DNA from: Chiridota heheva
Lineage: Eukaryota > Echinodermata > Holothuroidea > Apodida > Chiridotidae
Length of the DNA: 64,000 nt
Direction of reading: 5' to 3'
Assembly: GCA_020152595.1 (NCBI GenBank)
Contig: JAIGNY010001253.1
Coordinates: forward strand, 631,001 to 695,000
Shown: piece after piece, positions 1 to 12,345 of the stretch
Position numbering within the stretch: the stretch's first letter is position 1
How the letters are laid out: each line of letters opens with the position of its first letter
Position numbers and translations under genes: made by a program
The notes under the pieces: generated by a model
What the model was told of the DNA's origin: nothing
Seen by the model: only the letters and a program-made list of their open reading frames with translations
Database searches by the model: none

Positions 1-160
1 GGCCAAAGTTGGTTACAGTCAATTGGGTCCAAATATTGTTGATATTCCTTCTCGATTCCTAAAAAAGTCAGAAAATCATGATCCTAAAAGTTTTTTGCCC
101 TGGCTGCCCGCGCCGCTAAATACCAGGTGTGAAAATAGTTGTGTTTGATCTGTTTATTAA

Positions 161-335
161 CAGTGGCGGTGCCAGGATTTTTTTCATGTGGGGAGAGGGA
201 GGGAAAGTTTTTCCTATGGGGGCAAAGGCCTAATCGGACAAAATATGTCACTTTACAAAATTTTCTGGAGAGCAAGTGGGGGGAGGGGGACAAAACAATC
301 TCGTAAGGGCAAATGCCCCCGTAGCGCCGCCACTG
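161..335. mobile_element. 175-bp MITE with TTAA flanks
   Basis: Inverted termini CAGTGGCGGTGCC and GGCGCCGCCACTG, flanked by TTAA at 157-160 and 336-339. Non-coding. A fragment of the same family lies near 832-880. TTAA duplication is typical of piggyBac/Kolobok-type elements. Confidence 0.7.
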
Positions 336-2750
336 TTAATTAAGGGTATAACACCTTCAACAGGGTGAATTTTATTGTCAATATTAAGATCTGTGCTATT
401 CTCATATAATTATTTGCATAAAATGTGACTTAGTAGGTGGTTTTTTTTTTTTAATACTTTTTTGGCCACAAGGAAAGTTATTTGGCTTTTTCTGAAATCT
501 GGTTTTGCCACAAAAAGTCTTATTTGGCTGAACTTTAATACCGTTTAAAAAAATTTGATGGAAAATAAAACGAGATTAAAAGAGTTTTAAGATTACTTTT
601 CTGATGACATTCAGACCACGTGATATTTTGCATGTTGTAGGAGTTCTATTTTTTGGTTGTCAGTACATTTTGACTAATCCTAGAAAAACCAGTCTAGACC
701 CGACATTATGGCCGAACTCTTTCAAAATGTGAAATTTTCTTGACTTACAGTTTGGCCTCTACAAACTTAATTTGTTTGTTTTTTCTTTTAAAAATAATTG
801 GCTTTGTGCGCTTGGGACAATCTACCAACCAGCAGTGGCGGCGCTACGGTTAGCATTTTCCCCCACAAGATCGCTAACATCAAATGTAGGCTACTTCTAT
901 ATAGTTATCCTGAATGTGGGAGTTTTTATTCAAGAAGTACAAAGTTCTAGCCAGACGTACTAATAACAAATTATTTCAAATGTGACATGACCAGATGACG
1001 TATATTATATATGATTGTATGACTTAATTTGTTTGCGCAGGTAGCTAACATCAGTATTTGTTTGCAAGGTACATAAAATTATATAGATTTTTTTGTGAGA
1101 GGTGGGGTGATCAGAGGCGTTGCTCACGTGTTAACAAATCCGGAATTTAGGGGACAGGGGCCATTAATTCAGAGGGTGTTCGAAAACCTCTTTGTAAAAA
1201 AAAAGGAAAGGGACTAGAACTTGTAATTCTTGAATTATGCATTTCAAACTTTATACGAACCGGGCCCAACATTTCACACTTGCAGCTTAATAATTACGAA
1301 GAGCCCTCTCGATTTTATGTGTTTGCTCTACTTCACAACAATATTTATGCACAGGTTGGGGTTAAAGTTTGTTAGGGGCGTGTCAGGGGGCGCATGTTTC
1401 TACCTCGTATAATAGAGCTGAATAAAAGTAAAAAAGAACAATGAGAACTTTCGTTAATATCTTGTTCTGCTCAAAAGAATTAAGCTTTAAAGATGTCACA
1501 AGTTGATAACTGGTGTACCACACCTACTGTTGAAGAGTGACGTCACATCCTCACTTTTTTGCCAAATTCTTAAAAAATGAAATAAGGTACATTTAGCCGA
1601 TTTACTTCAGATTGTAAATCACAATTCCTTCTTACACTCTCCCCTGCTTCATATGAACTATGTTTGGGAAAAGTAAGGCCGTGGTTTCTTTTCTCGTCTA
1701 ATTCCATTTTTTTCTTCTGATTCCATGTTATATATTCTATACACATTTCTGAGAACTTAGGATGTCTCCTTAATGGTATTAAGGACGTTTGGGCATATCA
1801 TTAGCTAATTTCCTTTCAAATCTATTAAGAATGAACGTAGCAGAAAAATCATCATTTTCAGTGACTGAGTTAAAGAAATACAAAAAATCACCAGTTATTC
1901 ATCACATATTTAGCATAAATTAAAGCGCAGTTGTCGTCTCTAACGTACAAGGTAAATGAAATTCAAATCCTATGTTTTGATTGGTCGAAACACAATGGTA
2001 CAGTGTGCACTTACATTGATTGACTAATCAGTACAGTTTTGGAAGAAATTGTACGCCGCCACATTTTAATCACGATAGAAAGCCTTTAAGACTCATATCA
2101 AGTTTGATCAGCTTGTATACTGGAACACTAAAAGTGCTATTTTTAAAATTTAAAAAGAAATATGCTCAGATTTTAACCAGTATAGAAGTTGGAAAAACGT
2201 TTTGGACACTTTCTATACCACTTTAGTGGAGTTTCATCCTTTCTGTTTAAGGCCTCTTTTCATATATGATTGACACGCCTAACCATAATCCTGTGAGATT
2301 AAAGCCTTTGTTTTATTAACTCATTCTTTTCAGAAAAGGTGGAACATTAAAAACTCCTATTTCTCAGGATGACGCATTCAACAAAGCAAGAAATAATCTA
2401 TAGGCCTATATTTACTAATTGAAAACTAGAGATGAAGGTGTACATATTGTTGTACGAGTGACAAGACAAGACAATCTTTGAGTTGTCTAAAATGAAAATG
2501 GTTTTTCATAGCAGTTTCGACAGGAAAAACCTTGCACATTCAATCTGCTGGACCTGTTTTTTCATATATCATGTACATTAGTAATTTCATAAAATGGTCA
2601 TTAGACTTTTTGTATTTATTTCAATGCATAAATCACTATTAAAATTGTTGGTGTTTTTTTGTTTTCATCCAATCCAACTCTTCAACAGAAAAACCAAAGC
2701 CATTTTGAAAGGGCTAACTTGTTTCACTTTACATTGGTATGTGTAGTAGC
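336..2750. other. No gene seen
   Basis: AT-rich sequence with only short random frames. About 832-880 is a fragment related to the MITE at 161. I see no exon, RNA gene or tandem array in the rest. Confidence 0.5.
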
Positions 2751-2789
2751 TATTCTCTCATGCCATTTTAAAGATATATGGACGTATGG

Positions 2790-4080
2790 TGCCCCAAAAA
2801 ATAATTGGGCACCAACTGTTGTATTAGGCATGATTATTAAACTCCGCCTTTATTATTGCGCACATTATCATAAAGTTGCTACAGTATATGAACTGACCAC
2901 TTATTTTATTTAGTATGCTCAGTCAGGGAGTGTGGCAGGATGTGACTGCATATGGACATAGGGAGGGATGCCATGTGGGACATGGATGGAGGCCATATGA
3001 TAGAAAATATACCATGTGGTATTTACAAAGGGGCATATCAGGCATAATTATTTGACTGCCTTTTTTTTTATTTAACAAGGCATTTGCATTTAAGTTATTA
3101 TATGAACTGACACTTTCATACATAGTTTGCTCAATCAGAGCTGATAGCTAGGATGAGACTGGGACATAGGGTGGGATGCCATGTGGAACAGGGTGGAATG
3201 CCATGTAGGATATATGGTGGAATGTCATGCGGGACATAGGGTGGAATGCCATGTCATGTGGGACATCATGGGGTGGGATGCTATGTAAGACATGGGGTGG
3301 GAATGCCAGAGTAACAAAAGAGTGTGACATAGGTTAGGGTGGGGTGTGGGACATAAGCTAGGAGGCCATGGGAAAATGGGATGTGATGCCATAAAGTAGG
3401 ATGTCATTGGGACAGTGGGAGGATACCATGTGGAACATATGGTGAGATGCCATGTGGAACATATGGTGAGATGCCATGTGGAACATAAGGTTGGATGCCA
3501 TGTGGGTCATAAGGTAGGAAGCCATATGGGACATAGGTTTGGATGCCATGTGGGTCATAGGGTGGGGTGCTATGTGGGGTATATAATGGAATGCCATGTG
3601 GGACATATGGTGGAATGCCATGTGGGACATACTGTTTGGTGGAATGCCATGTGAGACATACTGTATGGTGGAATATCATGTGGGAGATATAGTGGAATGG
3701 TATGGGATGTCATGTGGGACATGGGGTGGGATGATATTTGGGACATGGGATTGGATCCATGTAGGACATAGGGTGGGATGCCATGTGGGTCATAGGATGG
3801 GATGCCTGTGGGACATATGGTGGAATGTCACATGGGACAAGGGATGTCATGTGGGACATGGGATGTCATGTGGGGCATGGGGTGGGATGCCATGTGGGAT
3901 ATATGGTGGAATGCCATGTGGGACAAAGGATGGGATGTTATGTAGAACATGGGATTGGACGTCATGTGGAACATGGGATGCCATGTCAGACTTAGTGTGA
4001 GATGCCATTTTTATAATTGGTTGGGTCATATGATATGGGTGTCAACTGGGATGGACATGCAAATCATGACGGTATTTATT
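2790..4080. mobile_element. Minisatellite-bearing dispersed element, copy 1
   Basis: A diverged 19/24-bp tandem array (core ATGCCATGTGGGACAT, about 2930-4000). The left flank contains tatatgaactgacactttca and gatagctaggatgagact. The right flank is tttttataattggntgggtc...gttctagtt. The same flanks bound the arrays at 17.8-18.5 and 57.8-59.2 kb, so the array travels within a repeat family. The His/Met/Pro-rich frames it opens on both strands are artefacts. Confidence 0.65.
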
Positions 4081-4084
4081 GTTC

Positions 4085-4260
4085 TAGTTTTATTTGAAAG
4101 GGCCCTTTTCCTTTGAAAAAAAAAGGGGCACTTTTCCCTCATAAAAGGGCCCTTTTCCTCTCTGAAAAAGGGCAATTCTTAAACTTTTGAGAAAAGTGTG
4201 GGGGGCATATTCCCTTGTGGATCCCCCCCCCCCACCAGTTCCACTGCCTATGTTTCTGCC
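4085..4260. repeat. Low-complexity G/C-run region
   Basis: Alternating gggccctttt and ggcactttt blocks followed by a C9 run. No coding potential. Confidence 0.5.
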
Positions 4261-4557
4261 ACAAATCTCAGTCACTAAAAATAATGAGAATAAATTCCTG
4301 CAATAATTTGATTAGGATTATGGTAAAGATTCCAAACCTTTGTTTAGATTTTAAAATAATAATAAGAGACAATTAAAACAAATGAAAAAGTTTACATCAT
4401 CCACAGGCATCCTGGGATGTGTTACCTAAACATTCGTTAAAATACAAGCTGAGAATATTAAACAAAAAGAGAACAAAACATGTGTTTTCTGTAAAATGTA
4501 TTCTGTACAAAAAGCATTTGTACATTTCAAATGATTATCAATCCTATATTGCATTAT

Positions 4558-4632
4558 AAAGTGATTGCATGATAAAGTGATTGCATGATAAAGTGATTGC
4601 ATAATAAAGTGATTGCATAATTTGATTGCATA
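4558..4632. repeat. 16-bp tandem repeat
   Basis: About 4.5 copies of ATAAAGTGATTGCATG with minor variants. Confidence 0.75.
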
Positions 4633-4812
4633 TTGTGTAAAACTTGTGATTTCCAGAGTTGATTGCACATTCTTGGTTTCAAAATTCTTTCCAAAATAAT
4701 TACAATTTCTCTAAATTCTCAAATGTAATGTCCATAATTTTGTTTCTTGTCGTTGTTGAGTTGAAAAGGTGACAAACATTTTTTTTTTTTTTTTTTTTTT
4801 ACGAGATTAAAT

Positions 4813-5004
4813 TTACAGATCCGTGATAGGGAAGAAGAGTCTGCCTGGTGGAAGATCTATGATGTGCAGATCCTCTGGATGGGCGTCATCAGCACCCCTG
4901 GTGCTCCTCTTCTGTCTCCAGGCAACTTTCTTGGCCTTCTTGCGCTTTGTTTTATCTCTGGCATGTCTTGGCTGAGAAGCAGCAGCTTGCTGTTGCTGCA
5001 GGAG
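4813..5004 (-). CDS. Unrecognised - strand gene, terminal exon
   Basis: LLQQQQAAASQPRHARDKT, then KRKKAKKVAWRQKRS, then DDAHPEDLHIIDLPPGRLFF and a short tail before TAA at 4815-4813. The acceptor within the CAA/CAG run (5005-5007) is my best guess. The basic cluster resembles a nuclear or nucleolar localisation signal. A 22-bp poly(A) on this strand lies 12 bp past the stop. Confidence 0.5.
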   Translation of the reverse strand, partial: LLQQQQAAASQPRHARDKTKRKKAKKVAWRQKRSTRGADDAHPEDLHIIDLPPGRLFFPITDL

Positions 5005-8000
5005 CTGTTGTTGTTGGCGGTACATAAAAACAGAAGAAAAATAAATAGATATAAGATATAACTGGATATCTATTTTCTTTACATAATCAGCTTATTTTGA
5101 CGCTCCTTTTAGCTCTCATTAAAATAACTTGTGGCAACTTCATGTTTGTGTTTAACATGCACTTGAACACTTAAAGTCGAATGTGCTAAAAGAGGTTAAT
5201 TATGAAGAGTTAATTGCTTGGACTGAGTTGAAAAGAGATGTGTTAGTCTTGTGGGATTATATATAGAAAACGAAGGTATCCAGGGTATAGAGAGAAAAGG
5301 AACAGCAAAGTGTAAAGGGGGCAAAGGAGTGCGTAATATAAGGCCCAGACAGTGGCCACATTGAGATAGTCGGACTACTTTCATTTTATTTGATTTAATC
5401 CATTTTCTTTATTTTCAAATCAATTTCTAACAATATACAGAAATCAAAGCAAAATGTCTGTAGAAAATAATACGAAAATATTTTGACATGTAAAATGAAT
5501 AAACAAAACAAAAAACTTTGCTATAAAGATAAATAATATAAAGGACCATAAAAAGAAGTCTTTCCTAATCTAGCCCTTGAAAATGAACAATAATAGTAAA
5601 TAGAAATGCAACTGTTAACTTCGCCCTCAGTACAAACAATGATTTACTTGGGTTTTTTTAGCATTAGGTCTGGTTTGAAAGAAGGATAGGGGAGAGAAAC
5701 ATTTAATAATTGAAAAATTGTATGTACTGGAGGAAAATTAGTACTCCTGTGGAGGAATTCTTTTTAAAGAAGTCAGAGATAGTACTATCAGAGGTAGCAT
5801 ATGATTAGAAAAGGTGTTTCAGAGTGGAGGGTGTATCAGCTTGAGGAGTGATGATAAATTATATTCTTCTTAGATTTTTACTGGGTAGGACTATGGTAAA
5901 GACTTTTAGTCAGAATTTGCTGTACTCCTTCCAAGATTCATGATAGATAATTGAAAATCAACATTTTATATAAAAGATACCAAGTTCCGCCAACTGTTGA
6001 GTCATACACCACGAAATAACATAACAACTTGCTTACCGGTTTTGGTTGCTCAACACAGAAAATACTGAAATCTGTTGTTGTTTTCTCCTGAAAAGAAACA
6101 AAAACAAGACAGTTTTACAAAATGCTGCCTTGCATGTGTTACATAAACCTCATATTTGATATTGAAAACCTTGGGATATTTTTCTGGATATGATCTTTGC
6201 CCACAAGGTCCGTTGAGTACTATTACTTCCTGACAGCTTTGATCAATTGATTAAATTATATCCCAATTTACCTAATAGTAAAAGTGTGCAGAACAAGGAG
6301 GTCCAGCAGCTGGGTTCAATTGGGTGGAGGAGCTATGTCCACAAGGGTTTTACCTTCTCATTGTAACATTTATAATTCAAAAGCACAAATCACCTCCTTG
6401 CTTTTAGCCACTCCTTGCGCTGCAGGTGAAGGCAGATTGTTTCCAGTTTGAGGAGCCACTGTCTTGCTGTTATCATGGTGAGCAGTTACTGCAGCAATTT
6501 CAGGCAATCGCTGGATGACATACATAGTCAATGGTTTTAAGCCACAAAATCGCAGGACAAAATATGATGAAATACATTTGAGAAATCCAGGATGTAACAT
6601 CACACCTAGTATGATTTCAGTAATTTCTACACAAATGATACCCAACTTTAAACTTAACTATTTCCTTAATGTTTCTTTTGAATTCCTCACATAAGATGGA
6701 CTTGCGTGACCCCTCAACTAGTCCTTTGAATCCCTCCTCCCCAACCCCTCATTAAGCTCCTTCCTCCCTCACCAAACCCCCAATAAGCTCCCTCATTCTC
6801 CTTTCCTAAACATACCCTTATCTTAATCTTATTTGATATTCAGGAGCCTGCATGCTTTGTATGTGAAATCCCCAAACTTTCTAGGTTTTATTTATTTTAA
6901 CAAATGGAAGCACTTAATGTAGCTGGTGCAGGGAAGATCTAATCTCAAAGACTACTGTCTTACTTTCTTTTCATCATGATACTTACAAGTTCATCCTCAT
7001 GTTTAAGAAGGTAAGGCCATTGACCTTTCATGTCATTGAAGAGGTATACAGAAAGGCAACAGTCATTCTGCAAAGACAAATCAAAATATTTGAAAAATAC
7101 AATCCTTCCTTTTCCCCCATCTACCCAATATTGAAAAACTTAAAAATTCACACAATACAAACAGTGACAATTTTAATTTACAGAAGGGCTAATGCAGTTC
7201 ATCTGATATTAGGCCTATAATCTGATATTTGACCACCTTTTCCTGTTTGGCAGAGGCTCATCACTTATTTCTGCCTCACTTGGTTGACTGGCAGTCACAT
7301 TGCCTTTTAATGCCCCAATTTCTACCTGCAACAACATTGGTTTAGCATGTGATGTCCAAACTGCTCCATTGTTGCTTGGGTTGTCATGGGAACCTCTGGC
7401 TCCTAGCTGTTTACCAAAGAACTCTTCAATGGGTTCCTGGTTGGGAGGGGGAGGAGGAAGGAAGAATAGGATTTTATCAAATTTGAATGATTTTTGAATT
7501 TTCTTCATCTTCTTACATTGTTAATGATGGAAAAGGTCCAAGTTAGTAAAATAATTGATCCAAAGAAGGTCGAAGGAGCAATCAGATGTTGAATAGAACA
7601 CAATTAACATGGTAGAGTGTGAGGTTAAGTCTATATCACACACAGCGCCTTTTCTATGGCACTCTAAAACTGAGGTATTATGCTTATCAAAGGTGTCCAA
7701 ACAGCAGAAGGCATCCAAACAACATAAGGCATCCAAACAGCAGAATGCATCCAAACAGCAGAAAGCATCCGAAAAGCAGAAGAAATCCGAACAGCAGAAG
7801 GCATTCGAACAGCAGAAGGCATCTGAACAGCAGAAGGCACCCATACAGCAGAAGGCATCCAAACAGCAGAAGGCACCCGAACAGCAGAAGGCATACAAGG
7901 CATCCAAACAGCAAAAGGCATACAAACAGCAGAAGGCATCCAAACAGCAGAAGGTATCCAAACAGCAGAAGACATCCAGACAGCAGAAGGCATCCAAACA

Positions 8001-9363
8001 GCAGAAGGCATCCAAAAAACAGAAGGCATCCAAACAGCAGAAGGCATCCATAGGCATTCATTTTTTGAAATAAAATAATCTTTAACACACCTGTCACATG
8101 AAATCCTTCTGAGGTGACACGGCTTATGTACCTCTGCTTCTCCTTCTTACTGATACTAACAGCTGCTGATCTCTGCTTGCCATTCTGACAAAAAGCTGAG
8201 GAAGTCCTCCAACCACTGAAATTCAAACAAAAGGGAGTCATATATCAAAATATGTCATTCTAAATGCTACAGAAAGTGTTTATAACAAGTACCTGTAGTA
8301 GTAAGTATTGGCTACACATATTCAAATCAATTATCAGTCTGAAGCAAACCCTGTAAGCATAGCACAGAAAATGCTTTCTATCACCAAATTTTTCACCTGG
8401 ATCCCTTCTAAGACACAGCACCTTGTTAGATTCAAGAAAATGCATCTAAATTAAAGACTTCCAGGAATTGAAAATCCCTTTTTAAGGAAAATATCAATTG
8501 TCCCATATAATGATATGCCACCAATCCTAAACAAGAGTGTTAATACACTAAAGGGCTGATCTTTAAATTCCCCTGCCTATGCTGCAACCAACAAATGTCT
8601 TGAAAGCTGATGAATGGATATCATTTAAGTAAACATACACATGAAATTGAATATAAGTGTACAAAAAAACAAAAAAATGCTTACCTTAAGCCTTCCGGGT
8701 TATGCTCTTAAATTTTGTTCCGCAGAGATGACAAAGAGACCTCAAAATGAGATGATACATTTCCATCTGAAATGAAAAAAATAATGAGGCAAAATACTGA
8801 ATGATTTATCATCTTTACAGTATGTACAAAATCTGTGCTCACAGAGTGGTAAGAGTTTAGTAATGGCCAGAAACTAAGCCTATTTATCATATGATTTACT
8901 AAAATGATAACTATTGCAATATCTTTTGTACAAATGTTTACACAGATTAAATGATCACAAATGATTATAGAGTATCTCTGAGCAAATGCTGTACATACAC
9001 GTATATGAAAATGAATAACTTTAATTAATTTGTAAATGGCTTCTGCAGTTAAAATGCATTGCTAACTTACAGTAATAACAGTTGATATTGACAATTTAAA
9101 CACAAAAATATGGCCAGGGATTCAAATACACAAGTTCACACAAGAGAGCCTTCCTTTGAATGATAAATCTGAAATGCGACAGCATTTTCATAAAGTGCTT
9201 TTTGTTCATACAATTTTTTCTCCAATTCACCACTACTTTTCCACTTTTTTGTAAATATGATGAAGACCCACTTGATCAAATTGAAACAAATCATCCGGGT
9301 GGGAAAAATTGGGAGGAACTTTAGAAGCAGGTTCTCTCGAAAAATAATCAGACTCATGAACTT
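4813..9363 (-). CDS. Unrecognised multi-exon gene, C-terminal part
   Basis: Seven candidate exons on the - strand, given here in transcript order: 9363-9245, 8704-8685, 8215-8091, 7436-7326, 7067-6987, 6510-6394, 6087-6037, followed by the terminal exon 5004-4813. Every intron is GT-AG. Phases join from 7436 to the stop and from 9363 through 8091. The junction 8091 to 7436 is off by one base under the best donor, so a small exon or a weaker donor (CAT|gtgaca) is probably involved. The predicted protein is non-repetitive and looks like real coding sequence (for example VPPNFSHPDDLFQFDQVGLH, SKKEKQRYISRVTSEGFHVT, LSVYLFNDMKGQWPYLLKH). It ends in a Gln run, a KRKKAKK basic cluster and LPPGRLFFPITDL. 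I do not recognise the family and assign no function. The start codon was not found. Confidence 0.5.
5005..6036. other. Last intron of the - strand gene
   Basis: About 1 kb of AT-rich sequence with no recognised repeat or exon. Confidence 0.4.
6037..6087 (-). CDS. Unrecognised - strand gene, exon G (51 bp)
   Basis: EKTTTDFSIFCVEQPKP between cttttcag and gtaagc, phase 0-0. Confidence 0.55.
6394..6510 (-). CDS. Unrecognised - strand gene, exon F
   Basis: RLPEIAAVTAHHDNSKTVAP and on to QGVAKSKE, 117 bp, phase 0-0, acceptor tcatccag and donor gtgatt. Low-complexity, probably disordered linker. Confidence 0.5.
6987..7067 (-). CDS. Unrecognised - strand gene, exon E
   Basis: NDCCLSVYLFNDMKGQWPYL then LKHEDEL, 81 bp, phase 0-0, between tttgcag and gtaagt. 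The aromatic- and hydrophobic-rich composition suggests a folded core element. Confidence 0.6.
7326..7436 (-). CDS. Unrecognised - strand gene, exon D
   Basis: A long pyrimidine tract and ccaaccag precede EPIEEFFGKQLGARG, and the exon closes at TTGTTGCAG|gtagaa, phase 0 both ends. The frame remains open past this donor to about 7237, but only the gtagaa donor joins the next exon in frame. Confidence 0.55.
7690..8055. repeat. 18-bp minisatellite in an intron
   Basis: About 20 copies of CAGCAGAAGGCATCCAAA. Since 18 is a multiple of 3, all forward frames and most reverse frames stay open (for example SKQQKA repeats). It lies between exons B and D of the - strand gene and interrupts no recognised coding segment. 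Confidence 0.85.
8091..8215 (-). CDS. Unrecognised - strand gene, exon B
   Basis: GWRTSSAFCQNGKQRSAAVS then KKEKQRYISRVTSEGFHVT, between a tttcag acceptor and a gtgtgt donor. The other two frames are closed. A basic, possibly nucleic-acid- or protein-binding patch; family unknown. Confidence 0.55.
8685..8704 (-). CDS. Unrecognised - strand gene, 20-bp microexon
   Basis: HNPEGL plus two bases, between an acceptor ttaagag and a strong gtaagc donor. It joins exon Z and the 8215-8091 exon in frame as IYKK|HNPEGLS|GWRTSSAF. It rests on frame logic and a good donor only. Confidence 0.35.
9245..9363 (-). CDS. Unrecognised - strand gene, candidate exon Z
   Basis: Opens after ccttag and reads VHESDYFSREPASKV, then PPNFSHPDDLFQFDQVGLHH and IYKK before a gtggaa donor. 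Phase 1 in, phase 0 out. The composition is typical of globular protein, unlike the surrounding DNA. The upstream exon carrying the start was not found; a 1-kb LINE insertion lies just beyond it. Confidence 0.5.
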
Positions 9364-9721
9364 CTAAGGTGAATGATGTAATCTTATCAATTATTAAAGA
9401 ATCTTTTGTGTAATCTTATGGCTTCCATGCAGTATCCCCGGCTACAGTAGCATTAAAGTCGCATGGTCCAGCATTGTACAAATCTTAATAAAAGAATGAT
9501 GCATATTCATATTGGAAGAACTTATTATGTATGTCCAAACTATGGCATATCCCTGGCGGCTGGGCAGCAAAGTTGCAAGGCCGCCAGCTGTACTAAGCTA
9601 GCTTAACTATAAAATGATGAATATTTTTTTATGTATCATAATAGGGTAAAAAAACACAACAATTACAACCTGAAACTATTTAAGTATGCCTCTCTATCAT
9701 TTCTGATTCTAAACAGGTTTT

Positions 9722-10740
9722 ATCTGGTGTACCACACACAAGGTACTGTTTTGGGTCCATTACTTTTCCTTTTATATGTAAATGACATCCCTGATAATAT
9801 AAACAGCACAGTTAGACTGTTTGCTGATGACTGCCTTGTGTGGAGAACAATTGATAACCCCTATGACCAACAAATCCTCCAAGATAATCTTAACAAACTT
9901 GAACAGTGGCAAAACAAATGGCAAATGAATTTCAACCCCTCTAAATGCTACATCTTGTCAATTTCCTCTAAGAAATGCTTTAAATCACCTGTTTATACCT
10001 TATGCAACCAGCCACTAAAACATGTCAAGTCCCACCCATACATACCTAGGTGTTGAAATTGATAATAAACTTAGATGTGATAAACATATACATAACATAA
10101 CCAAGAAAGCTGACTGTACTTGGCCTATTAAAACGTTACCTCTCAAACTGTCCCACCGACGTTAAATTTACTGCTTATAAAGCTCTAGTCAGGCCAGTAC
10201 TTGAGTACGCATCAGCAGTCTGGGACCCCCATCACCAGAGCGATGTGGATAAACTTGAATCTATTCAAAGCAAAGCAGCCAGGCTCTGTATGGCAGACTG
10301 CTCTTATACATCTAGTGTAAAAAACATGCTTCATAAATTAGATTGGCCTCTGCTACAAACATGAAGATACAACACCCGGCTACAAATGCTTCATAAAATC
10401 AATAACAATCTTGTCGCCATCAATAAAGATGAACTTATCCCCACCGTCAGAATTAATACAACTTACAAGAAATAATCATGACTTTAATTTCCAGGTTCCC
10501 TATGCTAAAAAGAATGTTTACAAACACTCTTTCTTCCCTCACACACTAAAGGATTTGAATGATTTACCGTCAGACATTGTACATGCGCCAAGTCTCAACT
10601 GTTTTAAAGCTAAACTTACTAACACTTGTATTGCTATTAAACTAGTTTTTTTATATTTTTTTTACTCATACTTTTTACGCTCGGTTGGCGTTCAGGCGTT
10701 CATGTCCTCTTGAAGGATTTTTGCCGACTAAACCGATTTC
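9722..10740 (+). mobile_element. 5'-truncated Jockey/CR1-type LINE with RT domain
   Basis: The reverse transcriptase starts at SGVP..QGTVLGPLLFLLYV and shows the catalytic FADD box (VRLFADDCLVW). It continues through FNPSKC, YLGVEID, YLSNCPTDVKF and PVLEYASAVWDPH. Frameshifts near 10040, 10110 and 10360 and a stop near 10475 make it inactive. A two-codon insertion splits the usual SGVPQGT motif. The 3' tail ends near ttttgccgactaaaccgat. Confidence 0.85.
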
Positions 10741-11689
10741 GATTTTAAACCTAAAGTTATTATTTCTATGCAATGAAGTGCAGTAACACATTATAGAAAG
10801 ATGATATGCAAATTCTTTCAACAATTTTAAAATAAGAGCCAAAATATTGCACGCAAAAAATAAAGAAAAAAAGGGTAGGCATAGACCTACGCCAATTTCC
10901 CATTGTGTATTGGTTCTTTGTTTTGTAGGCTAAATGAAAATAAATTAAGGGAAATTTCTTTTGCCTTAGCCTGCACAAACTTCTGAGCCACATTACTAAA
11001 GTGCATCACAACTGTAGTAATTTTTTAAAGAATCTTGCATTCGATCACCATATGTAGCTTCATTCTTTTAGGCCTAGGCCTAAAATCGGTTTAGGTTTGT
11101 TTTCTTAGTAAGGCCCAAGGCCTATCCTGGGCACACTACCTTGACGAAGTTAGCCTGCACAGCAGTATTAATACCAGTAGTACCGTCAATATTATATCAG
11201 TATCACTTTCTTGGCCTTCGATTTTTGATCTTATTCCTACTATTTTAAGACTTAAATATTCAACAATTTCCAAACGATTTTCAATATAACACTGGGTAAA
11301 AAGTAGTTGCCATGGAAACAACCTGAAAATCTGACCAAAAAGTGCGATTTTCTCGATTGGAGTACATTGCACACATACAATTACAAGCGCTGTCAGAAGT
11401 GCATAAAGACAAACAAGCTAAATTGACCCAGCGTCATTTGCAGGAACCTGCAGAAAATAACCCCAAAATACAATTTAGGCAAGCTATTTTCCAAAATTAT
11501 TAACCATAAATGTCACCAATAACATGAGGATAACTTACCGTTAAAAAAAGAGATCGATTTCGTTTTTTTTATAGTATTTTTGTAACGACTTGCTCTACAA
11601 CTGCACATAACTTTCATTGGGGAAACTACGTCAAAATACACACTGCGCAGCCGTATAACGTAAGGCACAGGTCACTTTAAAATTATTAT

Positions 11690-12345
11690 TATTATTATTC
11701 ACAACTTCTACAGCGCCAAATCCAAAAAAGGCTCTTGGCGCTTTACAAAAGACAAAACATGAAAGACACATTAAAAGCTTAAATACAGTCAAACGATACT
11801 AGGGCCTTAACAATATAAAAACCTTAATAACCGATACAAGGGCCTAAACAGTATAAAAAGGTATATACAAACTATAAAAGCAGTAAAAGCGAGGTAGAAA
11901 GGTATAAAACTGGTAATGTACAAAAAGTAGAACTTACAAGTAAAAAACAATCAAAGTACTGAAAATAGCTATGAGTCAAAAGCAGCCACAAACAAGTGAG
12001 TTTTGAGGAATTTCTTGAAAGTTTTGACATCAGGGCACATTTTATGAAAACGGGCAAATTGTTCCAGAGAGTAGCAGCAGAGTGACTAAAAATTCTATCT
12101 GAGTAACGGGCAGTGTTGGTTTTGGGAACAACAAGTAAATATTTATTTTGTGATCTAAGATTACGAGGTGGATTATAAAGGGTAAGTTCATCAGCCAGGT
12201 AGGCAGGGGCGAGACCATTTAGAGATTTATAAGCAAAGAGCAGTATTTTGAAAGTAGGTCTGTAACATACAGGAAGCCAGTGGAGTTGTCTAAGAATGGG
12301 TGTAATGTGGTCATGCCGGGGAGTTCTAGTAATTAAATGACTTTA
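11690..12345 (-). mobile_element. CR1/L2-like LINE remnant, C-terminal RT region
   Basis: The - strand reads HDHITPILRQLHWLPVCYRP, FKILLFAYKSLNGLAPAYLA and RIFSHSAATLWNNLP, the typical C-terminal region of CR1/L2/Rex retrotransposons. It is frameshifted after WNNLP and 5' truncated. Confidence 0.85.

Noticed and set aside
3148..4029. His/Met/Pro-rich open frames on both strands
   Set aside because: They are translations of the 19/24-bp minisatellite; the same holds at 17879-18473 and 58076-59291. No splice sites and no non-repetitive coding.
7237..7325. Extension of - strand exon D (VEIGALKG frame) to a gtggtc donor
   Set aside because: That donor leaves phase 2, but the following exon is open only in phase 0; the gtagaa donor at 7325 is stronger and in frame.
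7609..8073. 154-residue SKQQKA-repeat open frame
   Set aside because: An 18-bp minisatellite keeps every forward frame open; three overlapping frames are equally long and none joins the neighbouring exons.
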